A DNA stretch of 64,000 nucleotides from G963664585 sp963664585 (GCA_963664585.2 CAXXEO010000022.1:1-64000), one strand, 5' to 3'; shown: positions 44,784 to 53,981, counted from the first letter of the stretch. Numbers and translations: made by a program. Notes: a model not told the origin generated them from the letters alone.

Positions 44784-45170
44784 ATGAACACGGAAATCAT
44801 ACTGGAAATCATCAAAATTGTAGGTTATATCATCCTTGGTGGGATTGCTTTATATCTGAATACAAAAAGTAGCTTGAAAGAGAAAGCTTCCGGTTATATC
44901 GCTGAGGCTGAAGAAGCCTATAAAGACGCTACCAATGCCGGAGGAATCAAATTCGAGTATGTTGTGGATAAGCTATATTCTATTATTCCTACCGCATTAA
45001 AAGTGTTTTTTACACGCGATATGCTGAGCGCTATTGTGCAAAAAGCATTTGACGCTGTTGAAGCTTATGCGAAAACGCAGCTGGATAAGGCTTCAGCTTC
45101 CTTGCCGGCAATCACACAGGCTGAAGCAAGTACGGAAGCAGCAAGTACGGAGGAACTAAGCAATGGCTAA
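44784..45170 (+). CDS. Phage holin-like protein (LLH type)
   Basis: This 128-residue protein has one N-terminal membrane helix (ILEIIKIVGYIILGGIALYL) followed by a charged helical region (KASGYIAEAEEAYKDATNAGGIKFEYVVDKLYSIIP) typical of the LLH holin family of Clostridium and Listeria phages, then an Ala/Glu-rich tail. Its stop overlaps the amidase start by 8 bases, the usual holin-endolysin order. AAGGAG lies 8 bases before the ATG. Confidence 0.82.
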   Translation: MNTEIILEIIKIVGYIILGGIALYLNTKSSLKEKASGYIAEAEEAYKDATNAGGIKFEYVVDKLYSIIPTALKVFFTRDMLSAIVQKAFDAVEAYAKTQLDKASASLPAITQAEASTEAASTEELSNG

Positions 45171-45867
45171 GATATGGCTGGATCCGGGACATGGTGGCAG
45201 CGATTCGGGTGCTGTTAATGGTACGCGGTATGAAAAGTATGATGCTCTTAACCTAGCCATGGAAGTGAAAAGGCAATTGATCGAGCAAGGACAGGAAGTA
45301 ATCATGACGCGCGAAAGCGATGTCTATCTGACGCTGGCTCAGAGGACGGCGATTGAAAACAATTACAACAGTAATCTCTCTATTTCACTGCACAGAAACG
45401 CCTCAACGGATGCTGCTGCGAATGGTGTGGAGATTTGGCTTCATTCCCAGGCCCCGGATTCTTATGTCATCTGGGCGTCTGGAATTCTCGAAGGGCTGAC
45501 CGCACTGGGCTTTGTGAATCGAGGGGTGAAAAAGGGTTTCCGGACAGATTATATGGCAGACTACGCCATCAACAGAGACACACATTCACCGTCAATGCTG
45601 ATTGAAGTGGGTTTTATTACAAACGCCGGGGATAACGCACTCTTCGACCCTAACCAGGATAGAATAGCGGCGTCGATCATCAAGGCAAGCATGACGTTTC
45701 TGGGGCTTGCGTATAGCGCCCCTGCAGCTTCTGCAGCCACTGATTGCAGCGAACAGGTAAATGCACTGACAATACAGTTGAAACAGGTAACGGATGCCCT
45801 GACGACGGCTATACAAGAACGCGATGCTGCTCTGGCTAAGCTGGCTTCAATAAAGAGTATATTGTGA
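45163..45867 (+). CDS. N-acetylmuramoyl-L-alanine amidase (endolysin-type, Amidase_3)
   Basis: This 234-residue zinc amidase cuts between MurNAc and L-Ala in peptidoglycan. Motifs are LDPGHGGSDSGAV (first His), KYDALNLAMEV, SISLHRNAS (second His) and the catalytic Glu in PSMLIEVGFITN. No signal peptide is present, in line with export through the holin. The C-terminal 50 residues form a short coiled coil and not a typical wall-binding domain. Together with the holin it forms a lysis cassette with no other phage gene nearby. Confidence 0.92.
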   Translation: MAKIWLDPGHGGSDSGAVNGTRYEKYDALNLAMEVKRQLIEQGQEVIMTRESDVYLTLAQRTAIENNYNSNLSISLHRNASTDAAANGVEIWLHSQAPDSYVIWASGILEGLTALGFVNRGVKKGFRTDYMADYAINRDTHSPSMLIEVGFITNAGDNALFDPNQDRIAASIIKASMTFLGLAYSAPAASAATDCSEQVNALTIQLKQVTDALTTAIQERDAALAKLASIKSIL

Positions 45868-45873
45868 ATATGT

Positions 45874-45905
45874 CCCCCGCTGCTTTGTAGCGGGGGATTA
45901 TTTTG
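45874..45905 (+). terminator. Terminator after the lysis pair
   Basis: CCCCCGCTGC/GTAGCGGGGG followed by ATTATTTTG, 6 bases after the amidase stop. Confidence 0.8.
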
Positions 45906-46254
45906 CGACAAAGTTATAATTTGTCAAACGAACATTTCTTGAGGGAGTATAAAGCGTATCCTAAAACAGAGTTCGACAGTTTCCATATTGTGTATATAAT
46001 GCATACAAAATCATCGAATTATGCTATGATAATTATGCCCCACAAGAGTAAAAGAACAGCAAAAACCGGGCCTAAATTAGTTGCCATAAATTTATCTGTG
46101 ATTTTTTAAAGACAACAATTGATCAAACCGAAAATTTGTATTATTCTATTATTGTGGCTATAAAATATTTGGTTACATGAATTTTACACCATAGAGAATT
46201 ATAGAATTCATGAGTAAACTCCAGCAGTGAAAGTCTGACTAAAGGAAGGTTATT
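45906..46254. other. Intergenic, no supported gene
   Basis: A 68-codon frame (45903-46109) overlaps the terminator and lacks a ribosome site, so it is not accepted. The rest is AT-rich leader of the PilZ gene, which has AAGGAAGG before its ATG. Confidence 0.45.
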
Positions 46255-46932
46255 ATGTTATCAGACGATATAAAGATAGGTGATAAGCTCAAAATATCCA
46301 CAAAACTTGGTACCTATTTCAGGCAATCATTTACTAGCCGTGTAGATGACATACTGGGACATCATTTGCTTCTTGTCTACACGCCTATTGCCAATGGTAG
46401 TTATGTTGAGCTTCCAAAAGGTAATGATTATCTTTTCTTGTTTTATACAAAGAGTGGACTTGTACAAGCGCCAGGTACGGTTTTGGAGCATTGTGTTCAA
46501 AATGGTATTGACTTTATGAAAATAGAGTTCTATGAATGTCAGCGTATACAAAGAAGACGTTTTTTTAGATTGGATTACATTTTAGATTTTACATTTACAC
46601 GTACTACAGATTTGTCTGACGATACTTCTCCTGACGATATGCCGATTTATAGAGGAATAATAAAAAATCTGAGTGGTGGCGGTCTGCATTTTGTCTCTGA
46701 TCTTGAACTTTCGCTCAGTGAGCATCTTTTAAGTTATCTTACGCTGAATGATAACGTTATTACTGTGCAGGGAAAGGTGCGACATATACAGCCGCCAAAT
46801 GATTCTATAGATAAATATGAATATAGATTAGAATTTATTGATATTGAAAGCGCCCAGCAAGAGCAAATTATCCAATATGTGTTTCATAAGCAAAGAGAAA
46901 TGATCAAAAAAATGAGAATGGAATCAGAATGA
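46255..46932 (+). CDS. PilZ-domain protein (YcgR/YpfA-like), c-di-GMP effector
   Basis: This 225-residue protein has an N-terminal YcgR-like domain (residues 1-95, GDKLKISTKLGTYFRQSF) and a C-terminal PilZ domain. The c-di-GMP binding motifs are RRRFFR (residues about 99-104) and NLSGGGLHF. YcgR/YpfA proteins slow flagellar motors or adjust envelope functions when c-di-GMP is high. No flagellar or cyclase gene is in the window. AT-rich. A repeat copy follows 17 bases after the stop. Confidence 0.9.
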   Translation: MLSDDIKIGDKLKISTKLGTYFRQSFTSRVDDILGHHLLLVYTPIANGSYVELPKGNDYLFLFYTKSGLVQAPGTVLEHCVQNGIDFMKIEFYECQRIQRRRFFRLDYILDFTFTRTTDLSDDTSPDDMPIYRGIIKNLSGGGLHFVSDLELSLSEHLLSYLTLNDNVITVQGKVRHIQPPNDSIDKYEYRLEFIDIESAQQEQIIQYVFHKQREMIKKMRMESE

Positions 46933-46949
46933 CTGTTTAGAGAATTATA

Positions 46950-47055
46950 TATAACCAATTAACTTAAAAACTGGCTATATATAAAACGTCATTTTCTTCA
47001 CCCGCCTTCGGCGGGGGAAGAAATCACAAGCTTGTTTTCAAGTTAATCAACTATA
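46950..47055 (+). repeat. 102-bp hairpin element, copy 10
   Basis: Same family as 8556, loop TTC. The left end reads TAACC instead of TAGCC, and one C of the stem is A (CTTCACCCGCC), the only copy with a mismatched central stem on that side. Confidence 0.92.
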
Positions 47056-47080
47056 ATATTCACGATTAGTTATTCCGATT

Positions 47081-47128
47081 CATGAAAACAGTAACCCCGC
47101 TTTAAAAAGCGGGGTTACTGTTTTCATG
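47081..47128. terminator. Bidirectional terminator
   Basis: A perfect palindrome CATGAAAACAGTAACCCCGC/GCGGGGTTACTGTTTTCATG lies between the convergent PilZ and DUF4153 genes. Confidence 0.85.
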
Positions 47129-47189
47129 AACAAAAGATTTTTAAACAAATTTATAATGCAGATATAGGCATACTGATAAACAAAATATC

Positions 47190-48977
47190 CTATTTTATCT
47201 TTACAAAAACATATAAATCTGCACCATAATATACCGGAGTTTGCATTTTTTCAATATTCAAATTCTGTACAACAAATGTTAATTTAGCCAAGGCGTTTTC
47301 GGTTGTAAAAGTGGCTTGTTCGACTGAGATTAAACCCTTGTTTGTATAATAATCGTTGAACTTATCGAAACTTTGTCTCATACTAAAACTGATAAGTTCC
47401 TGATTATTTGCGTCTGTTACTTTTATTTCGCATTGATCTTGTGTCCAATTTTTTGACAGGTTATAAGTCTTACCTGATTTTACGATTTTACAAATACCAG
47501 CATTTGCATTGTTGTTGGGAATATTAACATTGAAATACACAAAACTGTCATACCCAGTGATATCAAGAGGCGTTTCTCGTTCAATATTCAGGTAAATTGA
47601 TTGATTAACGGTCCCCGTCCATTCGTATTGATTAAAGCCAAAAGTACTATAGAAATCTTCATTGATTTTAAAATTATCCGGAAGCCATTCAATTTTATTG
47701 GTATATTCCATCATGCTCAAATAACCTATAGAATCTGCAATGGACTTTCTATCCTTTTCGGAAAGGGAAGAGTTTGGCTTAATCTGATTGTTCTCAAGCA
47801 TACCGTTTTTCGATAATAAATTTTTAAGCAAGTTAGCCTGACTGATCCGGCTGATTGTGAACGCATCCATGGGAGGGACAATAGATATGACTGCAAAAAC
47901 TATCAGCATAGCCGCTATCAACCCATTTTTTCGCACAGGAATAATGCTAAGCAGGACGCCTGCAGCAGCGGCAAAGATACCAAACAGGATCACATAATAG
48001 CGGGTATGGGTAATTCCTGTACCTGTCAGTTTCATCACGGATGAAACAATTTGAAACAGTACGATTGGCACCAATATTTTTGGAAAGATCCTTCGAAACA
48101 AAACAGCAAATTTATTTTCAAGTCTGCTGGCTAATATATAAACCAATATGACAGTGATGGAATATGATACAAGCATTGGTTCTAAAAGATTATCTGACCA
48201 GAATAGTCCTCCTATATTTCGAAAAATATAGATGATTAGAATGACTGTAAACACCGCTATGAGAGGAATGATGATAAAAGAAATGAGGATTTCCAAAAAC
48301 TTCGGGCAATGTGACGCTTTCTCTATGTGGACATCTCGAAAACGAGAAATTTCCTGAGTCTCTGTCTTCTCTGATTCTCCCGGATAAACGGGGATCAGTG
48401 ATAAAAAATACATGGGTGCAAATAAAATGAATACTATATTTGCCGCATGAGAATAGGCAGTATAATCTACATTAAAAAGAAGCTGGTCAATGGTTCCGAT
48501 AATGATGCTGATACCCCCAAAAATGACGCCCGAGAATAGCAGGGAATTGAAGAAGGATTTAAATGCAGCCATAAAGCTTTCATTAAAAGTGATTCTGCTT
48601 TTGATCACAGGAACCCATATAAAAGCAATTAGCAGGGTAAACAAGGCTACTGAGGTTCTAATGCCAATCTCCATACCGAGTCTTGGCGCCGGTATAATAA
48701 TCAGATAATACCCACCGGTGAGCAGGGTAGCGGCCCCCATTAAAACAGCGCGGGCAGAAAGCTTCTTCCAATATCGTTCATAGACTGCTTGAAATACGAC
48801 GCTTAGAAACGCGCCGACTACATATGTTACCAAAATTTTAGAATAGTCCCGATCTGTGCTGATATCAAATGCATTCACGGCGGCGGCTGCCAAAAGGAAT
48901 GTCACCGTCAATGGATAACGCACAATAGCATCAGTCAATCCTCTAATTTTGCTTAAAAGCTTTTCACTTTGTTTCAT
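47190..48977 (-). CDS. DUF4153-type multi-pass membrane protein
   Basis: This protein of about 595 residues has roughly ten to twelve membrane helices in its first 380 residues and a soluble extracellular-like C-terminal domain of about 200 residues. The N-terminal arrangement and FNSLLFSGVIFGGISIIIGTIDQLLF suit the DUF4153 family. Function unknown. ATG 48977 (MKQSEK) is favoured because AAAGGG lies 10 bases upstream, and the ATG at 48986 directly abuts that site. Confidence 0.72.
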   Translation of the reverse strand: MKQSEKLLSKIRGLTDAIVRYPLTVTFLLAAAAVNAFDISTDRDYSKILVTYVVGAFLSVVFQAVYERYWKKLSARAVLMGAATLLTGGYYLIIIPAPRLGMEIGIRTSVALFTLLIAFIWVPVIKSRITFNESFMAAFKSFFNSLLFSGVIFGGISIIIGTIDQLLFNVDYTAYSHAANIVFILFAPMYFLSLIPVYPGESEKTETQEISRFRDVHIEKASHCPKFLEILISFIIIPLIAVFTVILIIYIFRNIGGLFWSDNLLEPMLVSYSITVILVYILASRLENKFAVLFRRIFPKILVPIVLFQIVSSVMKLTGTGITHTRYYVILFGIFAAAAGVLLSIIPVRKNGLIAAMLIVFAVISIVPPMDAFTISRISQANLLKNLLSKNGMLENNQIKPNSSLSEKDRKSIADSIGYLSMMEYTNKIEWLPDNFKINEDFYSTFGFNQYEWTGTVNQSIYLNIERETPLDITGYDSFVYFNVNIPNNNANAGICKIVKSGKTYNLSKNWTQDQCEIKVTDANNQELISFSMRQSFDKFNDYYTNKGLISVEQATFTTENALAKLTFVVQNLNIEKMQTPVYYGADLYVFVKIK

Positions 48978-49162
48978 GATCGTCATCCCTTTCTACGAAA
49001 CCAGCGTAAGAGATTTATTTTATCTGTTGGCCCTTGTATGTCAGGGCTGACAGCAACGAAGTATTTCTTCTTTTTACTAATACTATGTCACTAAAGATGT
49101 GCCGTTATTCTGTTTTTAATGGTTGATCTTTAAAACAAAGCAGTTTTGCACAACTCAACCTT

Positions 49163-51124
49163 TCACTGATTTAATTCCTCTTCTAGTTTTTCGATCTCTT
49201 TGAGCCATATTGTAGCACTCACATCACTGGGCATACGCCAGTCTCCGCGTGGTGAGAGACAGATTGAGCCAACTTTAGGGCCGTCCGGCAAGCAAGACCG
49301 CTTAAACTGCTGAGAGAAAAAGCGTTTGTAAAAAACTTTGAGCCATCGTAAAATCTCTTTCTCGGAAAACTTACCGGAGAATGCCTTACAGGCCAACAGA
49401 TAAACCTTAATGGGCGGAAAGCCCCAACGCATCATATAGTAAAGATAAAAATCATGTAGATCATATGAGCCAATGACATTCTCTGTTATTTGTTCAATGT
49501 TTCCTTCTGGATTGGGCGGCAGAAGTTCTGGACTGATGGGAGTATCCAGAATATCCTTCAAAATGCGAGTAACAATTGGATTATCGGTGGTATCCGCGTA
49601 CCAGGAAACCAAGTATTTGACCAAAGTTTTGGGAACGCCGGCGTTTACAGCATAATGGCTCATGTGATCACCATTATAGGTACACCAACCCAGTGCCAGT
49701 TCAGATAAATCCCCGGTACCAATGACAATACCGCCTTCACTATTGGCAATATCCATCAGGATTTGTGTGCGTTCTCTGGCTTGCACGTTCTCATAAGTAA
49801 CATCCTGAACAGCCGGATCGTGACCAATATCTCTGAAATGTAAAAGACAGGACTCTGTAATCGAAATCTCTCTATTGTGAATACCCAACTCCTTCATGAG
49901 CTCCTGTGCGTTTCCTTTTGTTCGACCTGTGGTCCCAAAACCCGGCATCGTGATACCGCGAATTTCCTGATCAGAATAACCCAATTTTGCAAAGGCTTCA
50001 CGACATACCAGAAGGGCTAAAGTTGAGTCCAGTCCGCCAGAAATTCCAATTACGGCTTTTTTCATTCCCGTCTTACGTAATCTTTGCGCCAAGCCGTTTA
50101 ACTGGATGGTAAAAATCTCCCTACAACGTATATCCCGGTCTTCTTTGCTTCCTGGCACAAATGGATAGGCATCTATCTGTCTTTTCAGTCCCGAAGGCTC
50201 AATCTGTAATCCAGCGTTACCAAACGTAAATAGAATCTTGCGATAGATTTTAGGTTCAACATTACCCATAAAACTATTGGCTTTTCTTCGTTCATTCTCC
50301 AGTTTTTCGATATCAAGATCTACACTAATAACGATCGAATCCTCAAATCGGCTTTCCTTTAGAATAGAACCATTCTCAGCAATAATTGTCTGACCGCCAA
50401 ATACTAAATCGGTTGTCGATTCACTGGGACCGGCAGAAGTATAAATATAGCCGGTCAGGCAGCGGGCGGATTGCTGACGGACAAGTGCTTTTCGGTACTC
50501 CGCTTTACCAACCAGTTCATTGCTAGCCGAAAGATTGGCAATCACATTTGCACCATAAATGGTATGATAAGAACTGGGCGGAATCGGCATCCACAGGTCT
50601 TCACAGATTTCAACGCCGAAGCAAAGCGGTGAGAACTGTTCTTTAAACAAAAGGCTCTCACCAAACGGAATTTCCTGAGAGCAAAGCGTCACGGTATCAC
50701 TGATTCTGCCTCCGGCGGGGCTGAACCATCTTTTTTCATAGAATTCATTATAATTGGGGAGAAAGGTCTTGGGCACTACCCCCAAAATTTTATCCTGGTG
50801 CAATACTACAGCAGCATTAAACAGTTGGTTGTCAGACTCTACAGGCATCCCAACCACCATCAGCATATCAAGCTTTCGTGTAGAGTTGAGGAAAAGCTGC
50901 AAAGCCGTCTGTACCTGATCAAGCAGCAGCCTTTGATGAAAAAGATCGGCACAGGTATAGCCGGTGAGGCAAAGCTCTGGAAAAACCAGAACCTTTACCT
51001 GATCTTTAGCCGCAAGTTCTGCCAATCGAATCATTTCAGTGGCATTTGCATGAGGATCAGCGATTTGCAACCTAGGAACTGCCGAACCCACACGTATATA
51101 TCCCATTTTTTGTGCGTCAAACAT
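49163..51124 (-). CDS. nadE: Glutamine-dependent NAD+ synthase
   Basis: NadE makes NAD from deamido-NAD, ATP and ammonia released from glutamine. The 653-residue protein has an N-terminal nitrilase-type glutaminase domain with the triad Glu (VFPELCLTGY), Lys (PKTFLPNY) and Cys (FGVEICEDLW). The C-terminal synthetase domain has the PP-loop GISGGLDSTLAL and GTGDLSELALGW. Length fits the long bacterial/eukaryotic form. AGGAAAGG precedes the ATG. A structured repeat lies in its upstream region. Confidence 0.95.
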   Translation of the reverse strand: MFDAQKMGYIRVGSAVPRLQIADPHANATEMIRLAELAAKDQVKVLVFPELCLTGYTCADLFHQRLLLDQVQTALQLFLNSTRKLDMLMVVGMPVESDNQLFNAAVVLHQDKILGVVPKTFLPNYNEFYEKRWFSPAGGRISDTVTLCSQEIPFGESLLFKEQFSPLCFGVEICEDLWMPIPPSSYHTIYGANVIANLSASNELVGKAEYRKALVRQQSARCLTGYIYTSAGPSESTTDLVFGGQTIIAENGSILKESRFEDSIVISVDLDIEKLENERRKANSFMGNVEPKIYRKILFTFGNAGLQIEPSGLKRQIDAYPFVPGSKEDRDIRCREIFTIQLNGLAQRLRKTGMKKAVIGISGGLDSTLALLVCREAFAKLGYSDQEIRGITMPGFGTTGRTKGNAQELMKELGIHNREISITESCLLHFRDIGHDPAVQDVTYENVQARERTQILMDIANSEGGIVIGTGDLSELALGWCTYNGDHMSHYAVNAGVPKTLVKYLVSWYADTTDNPIVTRILKDILDTPISPELLPPNPEGNIEQITENVIGSYDLHDFYLYYMMRWGFPPIKVYLLACKAFSGKFSEKEILRWLKVFYKRFFSQQFKRSCLPDGPKVGSICLSPRGDWRMPSDVSATIWLKEIEKLEEELNQ

Positions 51125-51274
51125 CTGATAAATCCTTTCCTGTCATAACCTTTTTATATTAATCCAAATGAAACGAGTTTCTAGACTCTGTTTGCGCGGC
51201 TGTAGCGGGGGAGAGACAGAGGTAAAAACAAGTGAAGTTAACTTGATTCAGTAAATCATTCCTAACATTTTAAT
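51125..51274. other. nadE leader/promoter region
   Basis: No gene. A short GTAGCGGGGGAGAGAC at 51202-51217 resembles half of the local GC-rich hairpin core. Confidence 0.4.
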
Positions 51275-51392
51275 TATACCATAAATCAGAAGAATTTATG
51301 GTATATTCGCCCAGAGACGGTGATGCCTCCCAAGGGAAGCCGGCGTGGTATATAATTGGTTTAATATGCGCTTTTTCGCTTATTATATCATA
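51275..51392 (-). repeat. Three-hairpin structured repeat, copy B
   Basis: Related to 18529-18650. Stems are TATACCATAAAT/ATTTATGGTATA (perfect), an inner TCCC/GGGA region inside GCCCA...GCGTGG, and TGGTTTAATATGCG/CGCTTATTATATCA with G-T pairs. Different bases but the same pairing as copy A suggests selection on structure. It lies about 150 bp upstream of nadE (minus strand), in the same orientation relative to its gene as copy A. Confidence 0.6.
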
Positions 51393-51404
51393 TTTCCCTA
51401 AAGG

Positions 51405-51509
51405 TATAGCCAATTAACTTAAAACTGGTTATATATAAAACGTTATTTTCTTCCCCCGCCTTCGGCGGGGGAAGAAATCACAAGCTTGTTTTCAAGTTAA
51501 TCAACTATA
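51405..51509 (+). repeat. 102-bp hairpin element, copy 11
   Basis: Same family as 8556, loop TTC. The core is 101 bp because one A is missing from the A-run of the left arm. It lies 12 bp from structured repeat copy B. Confidence 0.92.
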
Positions 51510-51570
51510 GTATTTTAGCATTCACAAGTTATTGAAGTGATAAGAGCAAAATTAGAATCTCTTTTTCATC

Positions 51571-51639
51571 TCATACTATTTCCTTTTTAAAAAACAACTA
51601 ATTTTATATCTATTGCCTTTTCATATGAAATTAGTATCA
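51571..51639. repeat. Second palindromic repeat family, short copy
   Basis: Same arms as 39779-39888, but the central 40-bp hairpin is absent. The arms join at TATCTAT-TGCC, consistent with deletion between short TAT repeats or with an empty form. Confidence 0.75.
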
Positions 51640-51711
51640 CAGGCGGGGAAGAGAGAACGAATGGCTAATGAAAAAATGGCTTGTGTTCATTTGCTTTTGA
51701 GTTCATTTGCG

Positions 51712-51750
51712 GCAAAAAAGCAGGCACCGTTTTTTAAACGGTGCCTGCTT
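51712..51750 (-). terminator. Terminator of rpsF-ssb-rpsR
   Basis: On the minus strand AAGCAGGCACCGTTT/AAACGGTGCCTGCTT is followed by TTTTGCC, about 30 bases after the rpsR stop. Confidence 0.88.
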
Positions 51751-51781
51751 GCATAAACTTCAGTATGCCTTAATGAACTAC

Positions 51782-52075
51782 TTATTCGCTTACATAGGGT
51801 AAAAAGGCGAGATGTCTTGCTCTTTTTACAGCGATGGTCAACTGGCGCTGATGGCGGGCACATGTGCCAGTCACCCTGCGGGGAACAATCTTGGCTCTCT
51901 CAGAGAGATATCTGCGAAGGCGGGGGATATCCTTATAATCGATATCATGCACCTTATCAGCACAGAAGCCGCAAACTTTGCGTCTGCCTTTTCTGTTGCC
52001 ACGGCCTCCGCGGCTGTCGCCTCTGTCGCCCCTGTCGTTTCTATCGCCTCTATCGTAGTTTCTTTCTCTTTCCAC
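51782..52075 (-). CDS. rpsR: 30S ribosomal protein S18
   Basis: This 97-residue S18 has an Asp/Arg/Gly-rich N-terminal extension (about residues 1-30) and the conserved core CGFCADKVHDIDYKDIPRLRRYLSERAKIVPRRVTGTCARHQRQLTIAVKRARHLAFLP. S18 pairs with S6 on the 30S platform. It is last in the rpsF-ssb-rpsR operon. AAGGAGG precedes the start. Confidence 0.98.
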   Translation of the reverse strand: MERERNYDRGDRNDRGDRGDSRGGRGNRKGRRKVCGFCADKVHDIDYKDIPRLRRYLSERAKIVPRRVTGTCARHQRQLTIAVKRARHLAFLPYVSE

Positions 52076-52111
52076 AGTGAATCAACCTCCTTACATTCAA
52101 TTTTGCCCGGA

Positions 52112-52552
52112 TTAAAAGGGCAGATCGTCGTCCTCTTCGATAACTTGAAAATCACCGGCATTACCGCTGGAATAGGCCACAGGTGTGGCACCTGCCGAAC
52201 TATTACTTTCGGTGGGGGAGCCGGAACTGCCGCCTTTTCTTCCAACAAAGCTGACATTGCTGGCGACGACCTCGAAGGCTGTCCGCTTGTTGCCTTCCTT
52301 GTCAGTATAATCGCGGGTATTTATCGACCCGTCGATCGCAATATCGCTGCCCTTTTGAAAGTACTTGCAGATAAACTCAGCTGTGGCACGCCATGCGACA
52401 ATTGTAATAAAGTCCGCCTGACGCTCGCCTCCTTTCGATGAGAAGGGACGATCAACCGCAATTCTAAATGTGGTGACCGGAACGTTAGATGGAGTTGAGC
52501 GAAGCTCCGGGTCGGCGGTGAGCCTTCCAATCAAAATTGCTTTGTTTAACAT
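52112..52552 (-). CDS. ssb: Single-stranded DNA-binding protein
   Basis: This 146-residue SSB has an OB fold in residues 1-105 (MLNKAILIGRLTADPELRSTPSN...), a Gly/Ser-rich linker and the acidic tip EEDDDLPF that recruits repair proteins. The second gene of rpsF-ssb-rpsR. AAGGAGG is upstream. Confidence 0.97.
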   Translation of the reverse strand: MLNKAILIGRLTADPELRSTPSNVPVTTFRIAVDRPFSSKGGERQADFITIVAWRATAEFICKYFQKGSDIAIDGSINTRDYTDKEGNKRTAFEVVASNVSFVGRKGGSSGSPTESNSSAGATPVAYSSGNAGDFQVIEEDDDLPF

Positions 52553-52564
52553 ATAAGCACCTCC

Positions 52565-52861
52565 TTAGATGTTTTTTGCTACGATCAACGAACGAAGCAC
52601 GCCGTCTGAAATCTTATAAATACGGTCGAGCTCTGCGGGGAAGCTGGGAGCAGCACTGAACTCAACAAAAAGGTAGTAACCTTCTGTTTCATCCTCAATA
52701 GCGTAGGCGAGGCGGCGTTTGCCCCACTCTTCCACGTTACTGATGCTGCCGTTTTCACTGATGAGAGTCTTGAATTTCTCCACTAAGGCTGCTACGGATT
52801 CATCACCGTTACGCAGGGTGAATATTGCCACGGTCTCATAATTTGCTGTTGTTTTCGGCAT
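52565..52861 (-). CDS. rpsF: 30S ribosomal protein S6
   Basis: This 98-residue S6 has YETVAIFTLRNGDESVAALVEKFKTLI and GKRRLAYAIEDETEGYYLFVEFSA. ATG 52861 follows AAAGGAGGTG. A longer frame to 52912 would include the leader and is rejected. A hairpin GCCCTGTAC/GATACAGGGC lies in the leader, but I could not identify the known S6:S18-binding motif in it. Confidence 0.97.
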   Translation of the reverse strand: MPKTTANYETVAIFTLRNGDESVAALVEKFKTLISENGSISNVEEWGKRRLAYAIEDETEGYYLFVEFSAAPSFPAELDRIYKISDGVLRSLIVAKNI

Positions 52862-52945
52862 TTTTTTGCACCTCCTTTTGGACTTATGGCCCTGTATCAA
52901 AGTACAGGGCAAGGATGTGTAACCTCATAAGAGATTAACATATGA

Positions 52946-52974
52946 ATTATATCAGTGCACCCGCGCCTTGTCAA
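52946..52974 (-). promoter_or_regulatory. Strong sigma-A promoter of rpsF operon
   Basis: On the minus strand TTGACA (52969-52974), 17 bases, TATAAT (52946-52951): both boxes match consensus. It lies directly after the galU stop. Confidence 0.85.
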
Positions 52975-52978
52975 GATA

Positions 52979-53845
52979 TTACAGACGCCCGGCAACTTCT
53001 TTTATGTAGCGGCTAAGGTTTTCGCCAAGTTCGGGGTGGGTGAGGCCGTATTCGATGGCAGCGCTGATCACGCCAAGGCGGTTGCCCATGTCATAGTGGG
53101 TTCCGGTGTAGTCAAAGGCCATCATCCCCACCGAGCGTGCAAGGACCTTCATGGCGTCGGTTAACTGTATTTCACCACCTGCACCGGGAGGTGTATTCTG
53201 TAAAATATCAAAAATCTCTGGCGGCAGAATGCAGCGTCCTAAAATGGCATAGTTAGACATCTCTTCGCCTGGCTTTGGCTTTTCAATCATGTCAGAGACA
53301 GAAAAAAGCCTCTCTTCAATCATTTCTGTTTTGAGAGAGCTGTAACGTGAGAGATGCTCCATGGGAACCTGTTTGACGCCCAGCACTCCTTTTCCAAAGC
53401 GCTGATACACCTGACAGAGCTCACCGGTGGCGGATGGGCCCATGACTATATCATCGCCATATAGTACGGCAAAGGGATCATCACCGACAAAGCTTTTGGC
53501 GCAGTAAACCGCATGACCTAGGCCTTTGGTTTCCTGTTGACGTATATATTGGATGTTGGCCATTTTTGATATGGCAACCATATCTCGCAAAACAGTGTCT
53601 TTTCCAGAGGCTGTTAGACGTGCTTCCAGTTCGGGTGAACGGTCAAAATGGTCTTCCATAACCGATTTGCCTCTGTTCGTGATAATCAGTATTTCCTCAA
53701 TACCAGCTGCCACCGCTTCCTCGACGATGAACTGGATGACCGGCTTGTCGATCAAGGGAAGCATCTCCTTGGGAACTGCTTTAGATGCGGGAAGCATTCT
53801 TGTACCCAGTCCTGCGGCTGGGATCACTGCCTTTCTAACCTTCAT
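52979..53845 (-). CDS. galU: UTP--glucose-1-phosphate uridylyltransferase
   Basis: This 288-residue GalU makes UDP-glucose for glycolipids, teichoic acid and polysaccharide synthesis. Motifs are the nucleotide loop PAAGLGTRMLPASKAVPKEMLPL, FVVEEAV-type dimer region and VLYGDDIVMG. The start follows AAAGGACG. It is near a sugar transferase (56.5 kb), but with other genes in between. Confidence 0.96.
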   Translation of the reverse strand: MKVRKAVIPAAGLGTRMLPASKAVPKEMLPLIDKPVIQFIVEEAVAAGIEEILIITNRGKSVMEDHFDRSPELEARLTASGKDTVLRDMVAISKMANIQYIRQQETKGLGHAVYCAKSFVGDDPFAVLYGDDIVMGPSATGELCQVYQRFGKGVLGVKQVPMEHLSRYSSLKTEMIEERLFSVSDMIEKPKPGEEMSNYAILGRCILPPEIFDILQNTPPGAGGEIQLTDAMKVLARSVGMMAFDYTGTHYDMGNRLGVISAAIEYGLTHPELGENLSRYIKEVAGRL

Positions 53846-53981
53846 GTCAGACGTCCTTTCTCCGTGTGCAAAGTATACCGCAAAAGATCACACGAAAACA
53901 AATAAAATTAATAATGACTCGTTCTCGTTTCTCCGCTTTTATTGAGAAACGAGAATCTGATTGACTTCTAAAGTGGAAAAT

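Noticed and set aside
45903..46109. 68-codon open frame after the amidase
   Set aside because: It overlaps the terminator, lacks a ribosome site and has no recognisable composition or motif.
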